Below are positions 19,298 to 26,756 of a DNA stretch of 64,000 nucleotides, piece by piece; within the stretch, counting starts at the first letter, position 1, and every line of letters begins with the position of its first letter. The position numbers and the translations under genes are program-made. The stretch is taken from positions 1 through 64,000 of the forward strand of contig CAZGLL010000004.1 in assembly GCA_964526225.1 (NCBI GenBank), in the 5' to 3' direction. This DNA is from DRYM01 sp964526225. GTDB lineage: Archaea > Thermoproteota > Thermoprotei_A > EX4484-217-1. Under the pieces are notes generated by a model, which saw only the letters and a program-made list of their open reading frames with translations, did no database searches and had not been told where the DNA came from.

Positions 19298-19940
19298 TAT
19301 TTTTAGAACCCTTTTAGATCTAGGCTTCTCCGAAGACACTTTCTCAGAGGTAATTGCTGTAACAAGGTTTGAAAATATGTGGAACTGTTCCCCACTTGGT
19401 GTAAAACTTAATTCAGAGAACAAAACATTGCACTTCTATGTTTATGAAGGAGCAAGAATACTTAGCTTCCTTAGTAAACGAAACCTATTTACGCTAAATG
19501 TTGTTAACGAGTATTCGGCTTTTTTAAATTGCATTTTCAAAAGAAATATTGAAAATGAAATACGAAAAATAACCAATACATTGGGATATTTGAGAATAGC
19601 TGATGCTTATATTGTATGTGAAAATAGCTTACCTATAAAGGTTAGTAAAGATAAGTACTTGGTCAATGCGTTTGCTAAAGAAATAGTTATTCTTAGAAAC
19701 AAGCCTAGAGCATTTAATAGGGTATTGCCAGCAGTAATCGAAGCATTAATATGCTACACAAAGATTAAACCTTATAGTAAAGTGTATGGTTTCTCATCAG
19801 TATTGGAGCTTCTGGAAAGAATAAGGTACTGTAAAGATATAGTGGATCATGCGACATCGAATTCTGAAGCTAAAAGAGCGATTGATTTCATTTATGAGGA
19901 AGCAGTTAAGCTTGCAAATAACCTAAGGGAGGATAGATAA
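19287..19940 (+). CDS. DUF447 family protein (predicted flavin-binding)
   Basis: 217 residues. SEVIAVTRFENMWNCSPLGV near the N-terminus matches the FMN-binding split-barrel style of DUF447 (ExIxxT...NxAPxGV). Members are often found beside CitG-like genes and pterin or methanopterin genes in archaea, as here. It overlaps DUF763 by 11 bp and ends 3 bp before the CitG-like gene, so the three are co-translated. The reaction is unknown. Confidence 0.65.
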   Translation: MKNDIFRTLLDLGFSEDTFSEVIAVTRFENMWNCSPLGVKLNSENKTLHFYVYEGARILSFLSKRNLFTLNVVNEYSAFLNCIFKRNIENEIRKITNTLGYLRIADAYIVCENSLPIKVSKDKYLVNAFAKEIVILRNKPRAFNRVLPAVIEALICYTKIKPYSKVYGFSSVLELLERIRYCKDIVDHATSNSEAKRAIDFIYEEAVKLANNLREDR

Positions 19941-19943
19941 TAC

Positions 19944-20891
19944 ATGTACATGAGCACCATAGAGCGGCTATTAACATCTTCAGTAGCCGCTCTAATACTT
20001 GAAGTTGTAGCTACACCTAAACCTGGGAACGTACATAGGTACCATAGTTATGAAGATATGGGATTAGAGCATTTCATAGTTTCATCTTCGGCATCAATAT
20101 GGTGTTTTCGCAAGCTCCTAATAGCCACATTAAATAGTGGCTTACGTAGGGAAACTTATGTTCCAGGTATTGGTGAAACAATACTGTGTTGTGTGAGGAA
20201 CTCTAAAAAGTGGCATAGAGGAGGAAATGTAAACCTAGGTACTTCAACAATACTTTCAATATTATTACCCTCAATACTACTTACTGAAATAATTCATAAC
20301 AAAGTGATCATGGAGGACCTTTCATTTACAGCTAAAAGTGTTGTTAAAAACACCACTGTTGATGATGCTGTAAAATACTATGAAGCAATAAGAACTGCTT
20401 CTCCAAGATATTTAGGTAGAGTAAATAATGCTCCAATACCTGACGTTTACGATGAAAATTTTGAACATAAAATAAGAAGTAATAAAGTCACATTATACGA
20501 TGTTTTAAAGTATGCATCATCCGAAGATATAGTTTCTAGAACTTGCGTTAACGGGCTAAAGGAAATCATCGAAGGCTATAACTATTTAAAAACGTTCTTC
20601 AGAAGGTATGGTGATATAAATAATGCAATAGTTCTTACCTATCTTAAACTTCTAAGTAAGTATGATGATTTCATAGTTTTAAGAAAGCATGGAAGAAAAG
20701 TAAGCTCATATGTGAAGAATAGAGCTTCCGAAATCGTTAAGTTAATAGAGGAGGACTTCGATAGAGGCTTTAGTGCACTTAAACGGTTCGATAATGAACT
20801 TTTCATTAGAAAAATTAATCCGGGAAGCATCGCTGATATAACAGCGGTATCAATAACTTTGGCATTATTCATGAATGAAGTAAAGGTGTAA
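19944..20891 (+). CDS. triphosphoribosyl-dephospho-CoA synthase (CitG/MdcB)-like protein
   Basis: 315 residues. TPKPGNVHRYHSYEDMGLEHF and GGNVNLGTSTILSILLPSI are the conserved CitG family segments, and the C-terminal NPGSIADITAVSITLALF also fits. In bacteria CitG makes the citrate lyase prosthetic group precursor from ATP and dephospho-CoA, but no citrate or malonate lyase genes are nearby. The archaeal family beside DUF447 is likely to attach a ribosyl or triphosphoribosyl group to another cofactor. An in-frame ATG at 19950 is an equally good start. Confidence 0.75.
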   Translation: MYMSTIERLLTSSVAALILEVVATPKPGNVHRYHSYEDMGLEHFIVSSSASIWCFRKLLIATLNSGLRRETYVPGIGETILCCVRNSKKWHRGGNVNLGTSTILSILLPSILLTEIIHNKVIMEDLSFTAKSVVKNTTVDDAVKYYEAIRTASPRYLGRVNNAPIPDVYDENFEHKIRSNKVTLYDVLKYASSEDIVSRTCVNGLKEIIEGYNYLKTFFRRYGDINNAIVLTYLKLLSKYDDFIVLRKHGRKVSSYVKNRASEIVKLIEEDFDRGFSALKRFDNELFIRKINPGSIADITAVSITLALFMNEVKV

Positions 20892-20908
20892 GGTGGGGTT
20901 TAGATTAA

Positions 20909-21991
20909 TTGAATATTAGAGCTATAACGTTAATGGTAGGAGAGATATATGGAAAAGATATTCATGAAGCAGAAAGCATAGTGGAAAACGTTGTTTCGAA
21001 ATTTATAGTGCTATTGGATGAGTTAAAGAAAAAATTTAAAGTATGGACAATAAGGCTTTCTTTACCATATGTAAACCCCAATATAAAGGATGTTGAAAAG
21101 TACGCTAGCGTATTTGAGAATATTGCGGAAAAGTATTCAATAGATTTTGTTTCATCACTTCACTTTAGATCAAATGATAGTAGAATATGGAGCATACCAG
21201 GTGCTTTACTTAATAATGAGAAAACCTTTGGAAGCATTGTATTGAAAGGATACGATGATTTATTACCTATTGCTAAAATATTTGAAAACCTTAACGAAGA
21301 TAATGGATATAAATTAGTGGCTATTTGGGGAGAAACGTTAACACCATACTTTCCAGCGTCAAGAGCTCCAATAGGTTCAAACGGGATAACATATACACCA
21401 TTTATTGTTGAAGAATATTTAGCATTTAAAGATGTTGAACATGCTGAAGAAAAAATTGCCACTAAACTCTTCCAAGTAAACTCCCAAATTGAAAATTTAG
21501 CGGAAAAATACAGTCTTAAATTCTTTGGTGTAGACGTTTCACCCAGTCCATGGATGGATATAAGTGTTGCTAAAGTTATAGAACGTCTTGGAGGAGTACG
21601 TTTTGGAGAATACGGAACTCTATATGGGGTGTGGTTGTTAAGCAAGTCTATCAGCAATATTACGTTAAAATTACAGAGTAAAACAACAGGTTTCAATGAG
21701 ATAATGCTTCCGGTTGCTGAAGATAATGTGTTAAAGGAGAGAGCTATTGAGGGAACATATAGTGTAAAAGATTTAGTTCAATACTCTTTCGCATGCGTTT
21801 ATGGTTTGGACATGGTTCCTATAGCTAAACCTGTAGGATACCGAAAAATAATGAGAATACTTTACGATTTAAAAGTTGCAAGCGAAGTTAAAAAGAAACC
21901 TGTAGGTTTTAGAATAATCCCAGTAAACGCAGAACCTGGCTCAATTATTGACCTTGGATTTTTCGGCCATACTCCAGTGTTCAAACTTTAG
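20909..21991 (+). CDS. DUF711 (UPF0210) family protein
   Basis: 360 residues starting at TTG 20909, with IRAITLMVGEI as in the family's IRTITxG start. FFGVDVSPSPWMD and LGFFGHTPVFKL are other recognisable pieces. Start is supported by the ribosome-site-like AGGTGGGG about 12 nt upstream. DUF711 proteins resemble glycyl-radical-like or PFL-like folds in structure but have no settled reaction. It follows the CitG-like gene by 17 bp, so the DUF763-DUF447-CitG-DUF711 set appears to be one operon. Confidence 0.75.
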   Translation: MNIRAITLMVGEIYGKDIHEAESIVENVVSKFIVLLDELKKKFKVWTIRLSLPYVNPNIKDVEKYASVFENIAEKYSIDFVSSLHFRSNDSRIWSIPGALLNNEKTFGSIVLKGYDDLLPIAKIFENLNEDNGYKLVAIWGETLTPYFPASRAPIGSNGITYTPFIVEEYLAFKDVEHAEEKIATKLFQVNSQIENLAEKYSLKFFGVDVSPSPWMDISVAKVIERLGGVRFGEYGTLYGVWLLSKSISNITLKLQSKTTGFNEIMLPVAEDNVLKERAIEGTYSVKDLVQYSFACVYGLDMVPIAKPVGYRKIMRILYDLKVASEVKKKPVGFRIIPVNAEPGSIIDLGFFGHTPVFKL

Positions 21992-22049
21992 CATTGAATG
22001 ATAATCTTTAATTAATAAAAGTCGTAGTTATTGTTTCTAGGTGAAGTTT

Positions 22050-23198
22050 TTGACAAAACTGCTTCAACTCTACCCTAAATACGGTATAAGAATTGTTAAA
22101 GGCTATATGCAATACGTTTGGGATGATAAGGGAAATAAGTACATAGACCTTCATACGGGATATGGAACAGCATTTCTAGGTCATTCAAACCCAAAAATAG
22201 TGGAAAGAATTTATCGGCAAATGAAAGAAATTATGGTTGCTTCATACTCCTTCGACGTTAACTCAAGAGATGAAAGCATTAAAGCTCTCTCTAAAATTCT
22301 CCCTAAAAAACTAGAATACGTTTTCTTCCAAAATAGTGGAACTGAAGCTGTTGAAGCTGCATTGAAATTTTCTAGGAAACATACTAAAAGGAAAAAGTTC
22401 ATAGCCTTCACAAACTCCTTCCACGGAAGAACTATGGGCTCTCTTTCATTAACGTGGAATCCTAAATATAGGAAACCCTTCTTTGCCGAATCAGAGGATG
22501 TTGTTTTTCTTAGGTTTAATTGTGTTTTTGATGTTGAGAGGTTTGTTGATGAGGGGGTGGCTGCTGTTGTTGTTGAGGTTGTTCAGGGTGAAGGGGGATT
22601 AAACGTTGCCACACCCGAATTCCTAAAGGCAATAAGGGAAAAATGCGGCGAAGTAGGCTGCGTAACAATATTCGACGAAGTACAAACAGGATTCGGAAGA
22701 ACAGGAAAAACATGGGCACACCAACACTACAACATAGAACCGGACATTCTAGTTGCTGGTAAGGCTATTGGCGGAGGCTTTCCTGTAAGTTTAGTAGTTA
22801 CTTCTAGTGAAATTGGAGAATCTTTGGAGTTAGGGGAACATGGAACAACCTATGGTGGTAATCCTGTTGCGTGCGCAGCTGTTTCAGCGTCAATAGATGT
22901 TTTATTAGAAGATGATGTTGCAGATAAGGCTCGTGCAGCTGGTGAGTACTTCAGAAAGAAACTTAGTGAGATAGTTTCAAGAGAAAAACTGAAAGGTTTA
23001 GGATTAATGATTGGAATAGATATTGGCGAGAACCCTGAGTTCGCGATTAAATCATTACTTAATGAGAAAATAATTTCGTTAAAAGCAGGAGAAACAGTGC
23101 TAAGATTTCTACCTCCCTACATGATAACCAAGGAGGATATAGAGCATATAGTTGAGGCATTAAATAAGGTGTTGAGGAAGGAAAGCTATTCATCATAG
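22050..23198 (+). CDS. lysJ: class III aminotransferase, LysJ/ArgD type
   Basis: A PLP aminotransferase acting, in LysW pathways, on LysW-bound aminoadipate or glutamate semialdehyde. About 382 residues. QNSGTEAVEAALKFSRKHT, FTNSFHGRTMGSLSLT, TIFDEVQTGFGRTG and VAGKAIGGGFPVS (PLP lysine) are all present. The GGTGA at 22040-22044 looks like the ribosome site, so TTG 22050 is favoured over GTG 22041. With ArgX/LysX and ArgF at 61-63 kb it supports LysW-mediated arginine and/or lysine synthesis. It ends 13 bp inside serK, which is convergent. Codon usage flips sharply in the middle (see findings). Confidence 0.85.
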   Translation: MTKLLQLYPKYGIRIVKGYMQYVWDDKGNKYIDLHTGYGTAFLGHSNPKIVERIYRQMKEIMVASYSFDVNSRDESIKALSKILPKKLEYVFFQNSGTEAVEAALKFSRKHTKRKKFIAFTNSFHGRTMGSLSLTWNPKYRKPFFAESEDVVFLRFNCVFDVERFVDEGVAAVVVEVVQGEGGLNVATPEFLKAIREKCGEVGCVTIFDEVQTGFGRTGKTWAHQHYNIEPDILVAGKAIGGGFPVSLVVTSSEIGESLELGEHGTTYGGNPVACAAVSASIDVLLEDDVADKARAAGEYFRKKLSEIVSREKLKGLGLMIGIDIGENPEFAIKSLLNEKIISLKAGETVLRFLPPYMITKEDIEHIVEALNKVLRKESYSS

Positions 23199-23896
23199 AG
23201 CGTTTTTAAGGGTACATTAACATCGCTTAGTTGAATCTTTAATACATGTCTTGTTGATTTTGGCGGAAACCTTTTACCCTCTCTAACAACTCTTAGAACT
23301 TCGGATTTAGGTATAGGCGGGGGAATTATAGCTACAAATGGATTCTTAGTATAAGTCTCCACTTCAGTATCGGGTATAATACTTACCTCGCACCCTAATG
23401 CTTTAACGAATTTATCAAGGAAATGTATTGTCCAGTATAGTTTGTAAATGTTTGAAAATGATAAGTCAATAACATCACCATCACTATTTAGGATTTTCAC
23501 AATAAATTCCTCATTGCCATGTTCACCATCAGATGTTTTCATGAGTTTAACTAAGCTCTTTACGAAAAACCCTATATCGCAAAATCCTTCATAAATATGT
23601 GCCCATGAGCGAATTTCAGCTAATTCATAACTAATAAGCAACGCTGGAATCTTCTTAAAACCAAGTTTTCTAGCTAAAGTAACTCTGTGTGTACCATCAA
23701 GAACGGTTAGTGTTGTTTTTTCGACTATTATAGGTCTTTTAATGACGCCGTCATTTAGAATTTCTTTTTCAAGCTCCTCTAAATGTTTAGCAATATGATG
23801 TTCATGAAGCTTTAGAGAGTCAACACTAACTAAGGCGTATCTGAAAGCTTTACGCTGTTTGGCGATTGCATTTTTAGAGACCACAAGAAACACCAC
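23186..23896 (-). CDS. serK: ADP-dependent serine kinase, SerK type (ParB-like fold)
   Basis: Makes O-phosphoserine from serine and ADP, feeding cysteine synthesis, as established for the Thermococcus enzyme. 236 residues, close to family length. The key acid is in LKLHEHH (Glu32), and the nucleotide motif VLDGTHRVTLARKLG (residues 66-80) carries the Asp and the GTHR loop. The ParB/sulfiredoxin-like fold is shared with chromosome partition proteins, but the DGTHR motif and the small size favour SerK. Starts at GTG 23896. Confidence 0.8.
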   Translation of the reverse strand: MVFLVVSKNAIAKQRKAFRYALVSVDSLKLHEHHIAKHLEELEKEILNDGVIKRPIIVEKTTLTVLDGTHRVTLARKLGFKKIPALLISYELAEIRSWAHIYEGFCDIGFFVKSLVKLMKTSDGEHGNEEFIVKILNSDGDVIDLSFSNIYKLYWTIHFLDKFVKALGCEVSIIPDTEVETYTKNPFVAIIPPPIPKSEVLRVVREGKRFPPKSTRHVLKIQLSDVNVPLKTLYDE

Positions 23897-24232
23897 ATAT
23901 GAGTGATTAGCGATTATAGAATAGGCTTAATTGAGCAAGCCAGTGTTTAGAAAACTACCCTACCAACAACACCAGCTACAGAAGAAGCCCCCTAAGAAAA
24001 CATTCTTGCTAAACATCCCTGTATAGGGGGCTTCTTTCACTATAGAGCACCTAATATCATATCGTAACCTTAATGTATTTAAGAATTTTCTTTGTTGTTA
24101 TTTTAAATATCCTCTTTATTTAAGAGGAAAGTGTTTAACGTTATTACTCTAATTTACGAAAGCTATATTATCCCCCTAGGAAACCACTTCTTTAATGGTG
24201 TGCTCTCCACCTCTTTTAGCTCGATGAGCCCC
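23897..24232. other. 336-bp gap with one long inverted repeat
   Basis: No gene is visible here on either strand. The gap contains an 11-bp perfect inverted repeat (listed separately), AT-rich promoter-like DNA near 24085-24120 with tatttaagaa and tatttaagagg, and a GGTGTGCTCTCCACC stretch near 24197. The half-site CTATAGAGCA at 24040-24049 is the same as half of the hyp palindrome at 55488-55501. Confidence 0.5.
23983..24035. repeat. 11-bp perfect inverted repeat, 31-nt loop
   Basis: AGAAGCCCCCT at 23983-23993 is the exact reverse complement of AGGGGGCTTCT at 24025-24035, and one more A-T pair extends it outward (23982/24036). It lies upstream of serK and downstream of the leftward P-loop gene. 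It could be a terminator-like hairpin, a small RNA stem or a remnant of a mobile element; nothing in it decides between these. Confidence 0.7.
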
Positions 24233-24811
24233 CTAACACCCTTCCCAACCCCCTTTTCTCATTACATATACGTTATCTACGAATTTTAATAAATCTATAA
24301 TGAATTTTCTTTCTCTATATCCTATTCTAGGAAATTTACCATCGATTTTCTTTCCAAAATAACTATTTGCAATAAAGGTTTCTGATTCCATTATGCATGC
24401 ATCAACATCTTCAAATGGGCCTGCATGAGCATATATTGAGAGATCATTTATTATAAGTATTTTCGTAGGATTAGCAACATACTCATCGAGTAGGGGTTTT
24501 AGCTTCTTAAAGTTCATAATAGCGTATCTTAACGCTTCGTCCTCACTCTTACTTGACAGTCTCGGAGGAATTATTTCTTCCGAGAAGTATCTAACATTTT
24601 TAAGATATTTGATATCTATGTAGTCAGTTATTTTGCCTCCTGCACCTAATATTCTCTTAGGGGCCATATCTATTACTGTTATTTCCCTACTTAACCTCAT
24701 AGCTATGAGGCTAAGTAGTATTTTGGCCGACAACGCTGTTTTTCCTGAACCTACTTCACCTATTATTAGCGTTCTTTTACCAAGAAGAGATACGGCTGAG
24801 ATATCCTGCAC
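24233..24811 (-). CDS. small P-loop NTPase coupled to thiW
   Basis: 192 residues. Walker A is GEVGSGKTALS near residue 22, and Walker B-like TKILIINDLS near residue 124 ends in Asn-Asp. There is no ABC signature (LSGGQ), so it is not an ECF-type ATPase. The start ATG at 24811 lies 35 bp inside the thiW gene, implying translational coupling. No membrane segment. Function unknown; an energising, partition-like or regulatory role for the transporter is inference. Confidence 0.6.
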   Translation of the reverse strand: MQDISAVSLLGKRTLIIGEVGSGKTALSAKILLSLIAMRLSREITVIDMAPKRILGAGGKITDYIDIKYLKNVRYFSEEIIPPRLSSKSEDEALRYAIMNFKKLKPLLDEYVANPTKILIINDLSIYAHAGPFEDVDACIMESETFIANSYFGKKIDGKFPRIGYRERKFIIDLLKFVDNVYVMRKGGWEGC

Positions 24812-25313
24812 GCTTTAGCACCTTTAAAACTGCGAAGCCCATTATAGACCCCATAACTGAACTTACACCAAAAATAAACCATACTGGAATAAGAGCCCCC
24901 GTTAATCTTAAATCGCCTATTAGAGGAGCTACTAAATATACTGAAAGAGTTCCTCCTATGAAAACTGTTCCAAGAGGTTCACTAAAGGCAGCATATTCTA
25001 TTTTATCGTTTCTTCCTAATTTCTTTAGAAGCCATGTAAAAAAACCTACAATAACTCCCCCAGGTATTCCACCCGGAAAAGCGTAAATAGTTCCAACACC
25101 TAAAATGTTTCTAATTATTCCAACAATTGTAGCTACAACGAAAGCCCATAATGGGCCGAGAGTTACTCCAATAACGGAATTCAGTAGGTGCTGTCCTGGA
25201 AAAGCCTTAGTTGTAATGAACGGTATCTGAAGAAACGGTGCTAAAACTACACCCAAAGCAGAATATATAGCTACTAAAGCCACCTTCTTAGTTAGCGCTT
25301 TACCCTCGACCAT
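24777..25313 (-). CDS. thiW: ThiW-type thiamine-precursor ECF transporter S component
   Basis: 178 residues, about five to six hydrophobic segments. LTKKVALVAIYSALGVVLAPF opens like ECF S components, and AFPGQHLLNSVIGVTLGP plus FPGGIPGGVIVGFF match ThiW, which binds a thiazole-type thiamine precursor at the membrane. ECF T and A components are not encoded nearby, but they are often shared and located elsewhere. I looked for a TPP riboswitch upstream and saw none. Confidence 0.85.
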   Translation of the reverse strand: MVEGKALTKKVALVAIYSALGVVLAPFLQIPFITTKAFPGQHLLNSVIGVTLGPLWAFVVATIVGIIRNILGVGTIYAFPGGIPGGVIVGFFTWLLKKLGRNDKIEYAAFSEPLGTVFIGGTLSVYLVAPLIGDLRLTGALIPVWFIFGVSSVMGSIMGFAVLKVLKRAGYLSRISSW

Positions 25314-25500
25314 ACCTTACCTCGTATTGAAATTAAACTTCGGTTCTAAGAGTTTTTCGCAAATAAAATAATATAGACAGGATAGGATATTCCCAGAGAA
25401 AAATGTAGAGCACGGTTTATACAGTTGTTGATATAAATCATAGCGAATTAAACTTAAGTATAACAAAATAGCTACTAAGCCTAAGAAGGTCCGATGCATC

Positions 25501-26049
25501 ATGGGTAAAATAGGTTCTGGAGTTAAAGCAGGGTTTATTGGCGGACTCGTTTCTGGAGTATTTATTGCATCAGTAAACATCATAATAATGACTGTTTACA
25601 AGGAAGCATACATTAATATGTTCAAAAAGGCTTCTGAAAAACTAACTGAAGAATACGGAGTAGAGCTCCCGCAGGGTTCTCCTGAAGAAGTTGCCTTAGT
25701 AATGTATAATTTATCGAGAATTCAAGGAAGCATTTATGCTATATTAATGGCTGTAATTATAGGGATTGTTGTTGGAGCTATTGTAGCTAAGTTTTACGGA
25801 AAACTCCCATTTAAAAACCCTCTTGCTAAAGCTTTGCTAATATCATATATCATATTAGCTATTAAGACAAGTCTTTCACTTGCCTTTTCAGGTATAGGGG
25901 GGTTTAAGCCGGAGGAGCTAGGTGTCTCACAAGAGATCACAGTATTAAGCTACATTACGGATATAGTATCCCACACTATCTTAGGATTAGTTATTGGAGC
26001 ACTTTACGGTAAGTGGGTGCTGAAGGCCGAAGAAGCTCTTGAACTCTAA
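25501..26049 (+). CDS. integral membrane protein of unknown function
   Basis: 182 residues with about four hydrophobic segments: KAGFIGGLVSGVFIASVNII, SIYAILMAVIIGIVVGAIVA, AKALLISYIILAIKTSLSLA and TDIVSHTILGLVIGALYG. Between the first and second lies a charged loop. No family recognised. It stands 11 bp ahead of the ABC ATPase gene and reads in the same direction, so it may be part of that exporter operon. Confidence 0.6.
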   Translation: MGKIGSGVKAGFIGGLVSGVFIASVNIIIMTVYKEAYINMFKKASEKLTEEYGVELPQGSPEEVALVMYNLSRIQGSIYAILMAVIIGIVVGAIVAKFYGKLPFKNPLAKALLISYIILAIKTSLSLAFSGIGGFKPEELGVSQEITVLSYITDIVSHTILGLVIGALYGKWVLKAEEALEL

Positions 26050-26060
26050 AGTGATCAGCA

Positions 26061-26756
26061 ATGACTGAAAAGCTGAAGACCGTATATAGGGTTGTTAATG
26101 TATCTAAGATTTATGGTAAGGGTAGGCTTGCCGTTAAAGCTTTAAAAAATGTCACATTTGATGTTTTGAAAGGGGAACTCCTCGTCATAATGGGTCCTTC
26201 TGGTTCAGGTAAGACAACACTGCTTAACATTCTAGGGTTACTTGACAAACCAACATCGGGAAAAGTGTTTTTCTTAGGTAGGGATGTTAGCTTATTAGGT
26301 GATGCTGAAGCTTCGAAGTTCAGAGCTAAATATATAGGCTTCGTTTTTCAACAATTCAACTTAATACCTTGGCTTACCGCCTTAGAGAATGTTGAAATAG
26401 CCTTAGCCATAGGGAAATACCCTAGGAAATTGAGGAAGAAGAGAGCTTTTGAACTACTTGAAATGGTAGGGTTAGGTGGAAGAATTAATCATAGACCTAG
26501 GGAGCTTAGCGGTGGTGAGCAACAGAGAGTTGCTATTGCCAGAGCTTTAGCTAATGATCCTTACGTAATATTGGCCGATGAGCCTACAGGAAACTTGGAT
26601 AGTAAAAGTGGAGCTCAAATAATTTCTATACTTAAGAGGCTTTCTAGGGAGGGAAAAACGGTTATTGTAGTTACACACAATCTTCAAATAGCTGAAGTGG
26701 CTGATAGAATACTGATCTTAAGAGATGGAATGCTTGTGAAGGAGAAAATACCATGA
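26061..26756 (+). CDS. ABC transporter ATP-binding protein, MacB/LolD type
   Basis: 231 residues. Walker A GPSGSGKTTLLN near residue 46, the Q-loop FVFQQFNLIPWLTALENV, the signature LSGGEQQRVAIARAL, Walker B VILADEPTGNLD and the H-loop VVTHN are all intact. The EPTGNLD form is typical of MacB/LolD/FtsE ATPases that pair with FtsX-like permeases, which fits the permease at 28978. The stop overlaps the next start by 4 bp (ATGA). Confidence 0.92.
   Translation: MTEKLKTVYRVVNVSKIYGKGRLAVKALKNVTFDVLKGELLVIMGPSGSGKTTLLNILGLLDKPTSGKVFFLGRDVSLLGDAEASKFRAKYIGFVFQQFNLIPWLTALENVEIALAIGKYPRKLRKKRAFELLEMVGLGGRINHRPRELSGGEQQRVAIARALANDPYVILADEPTGNLDSKSGAQIISILKRLSREGKTVIVVTHNLQIAEVADRILILRDGMLVKEKIP

Noticed and set aside
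22516..22719. Proline/glutamine-rich 67-codon frame on the - strand
   Set aside because: It is the reverse of the G/T-rich then A/C-rich part of lysJ; its repeats come from that composition, not from a gene.
25314..25480. TPP riboswitch ahead of thiW
   Set aside because: Looked for the conserved CUGAGA and thiamine-box sequences; none seen.
25317..25583. Open frame of 88 codons on the - strand upstream of thiW
   Set aside because: It overlaps the + strand membrane protein start and has no family features; the region works better as the two genes' promoters.
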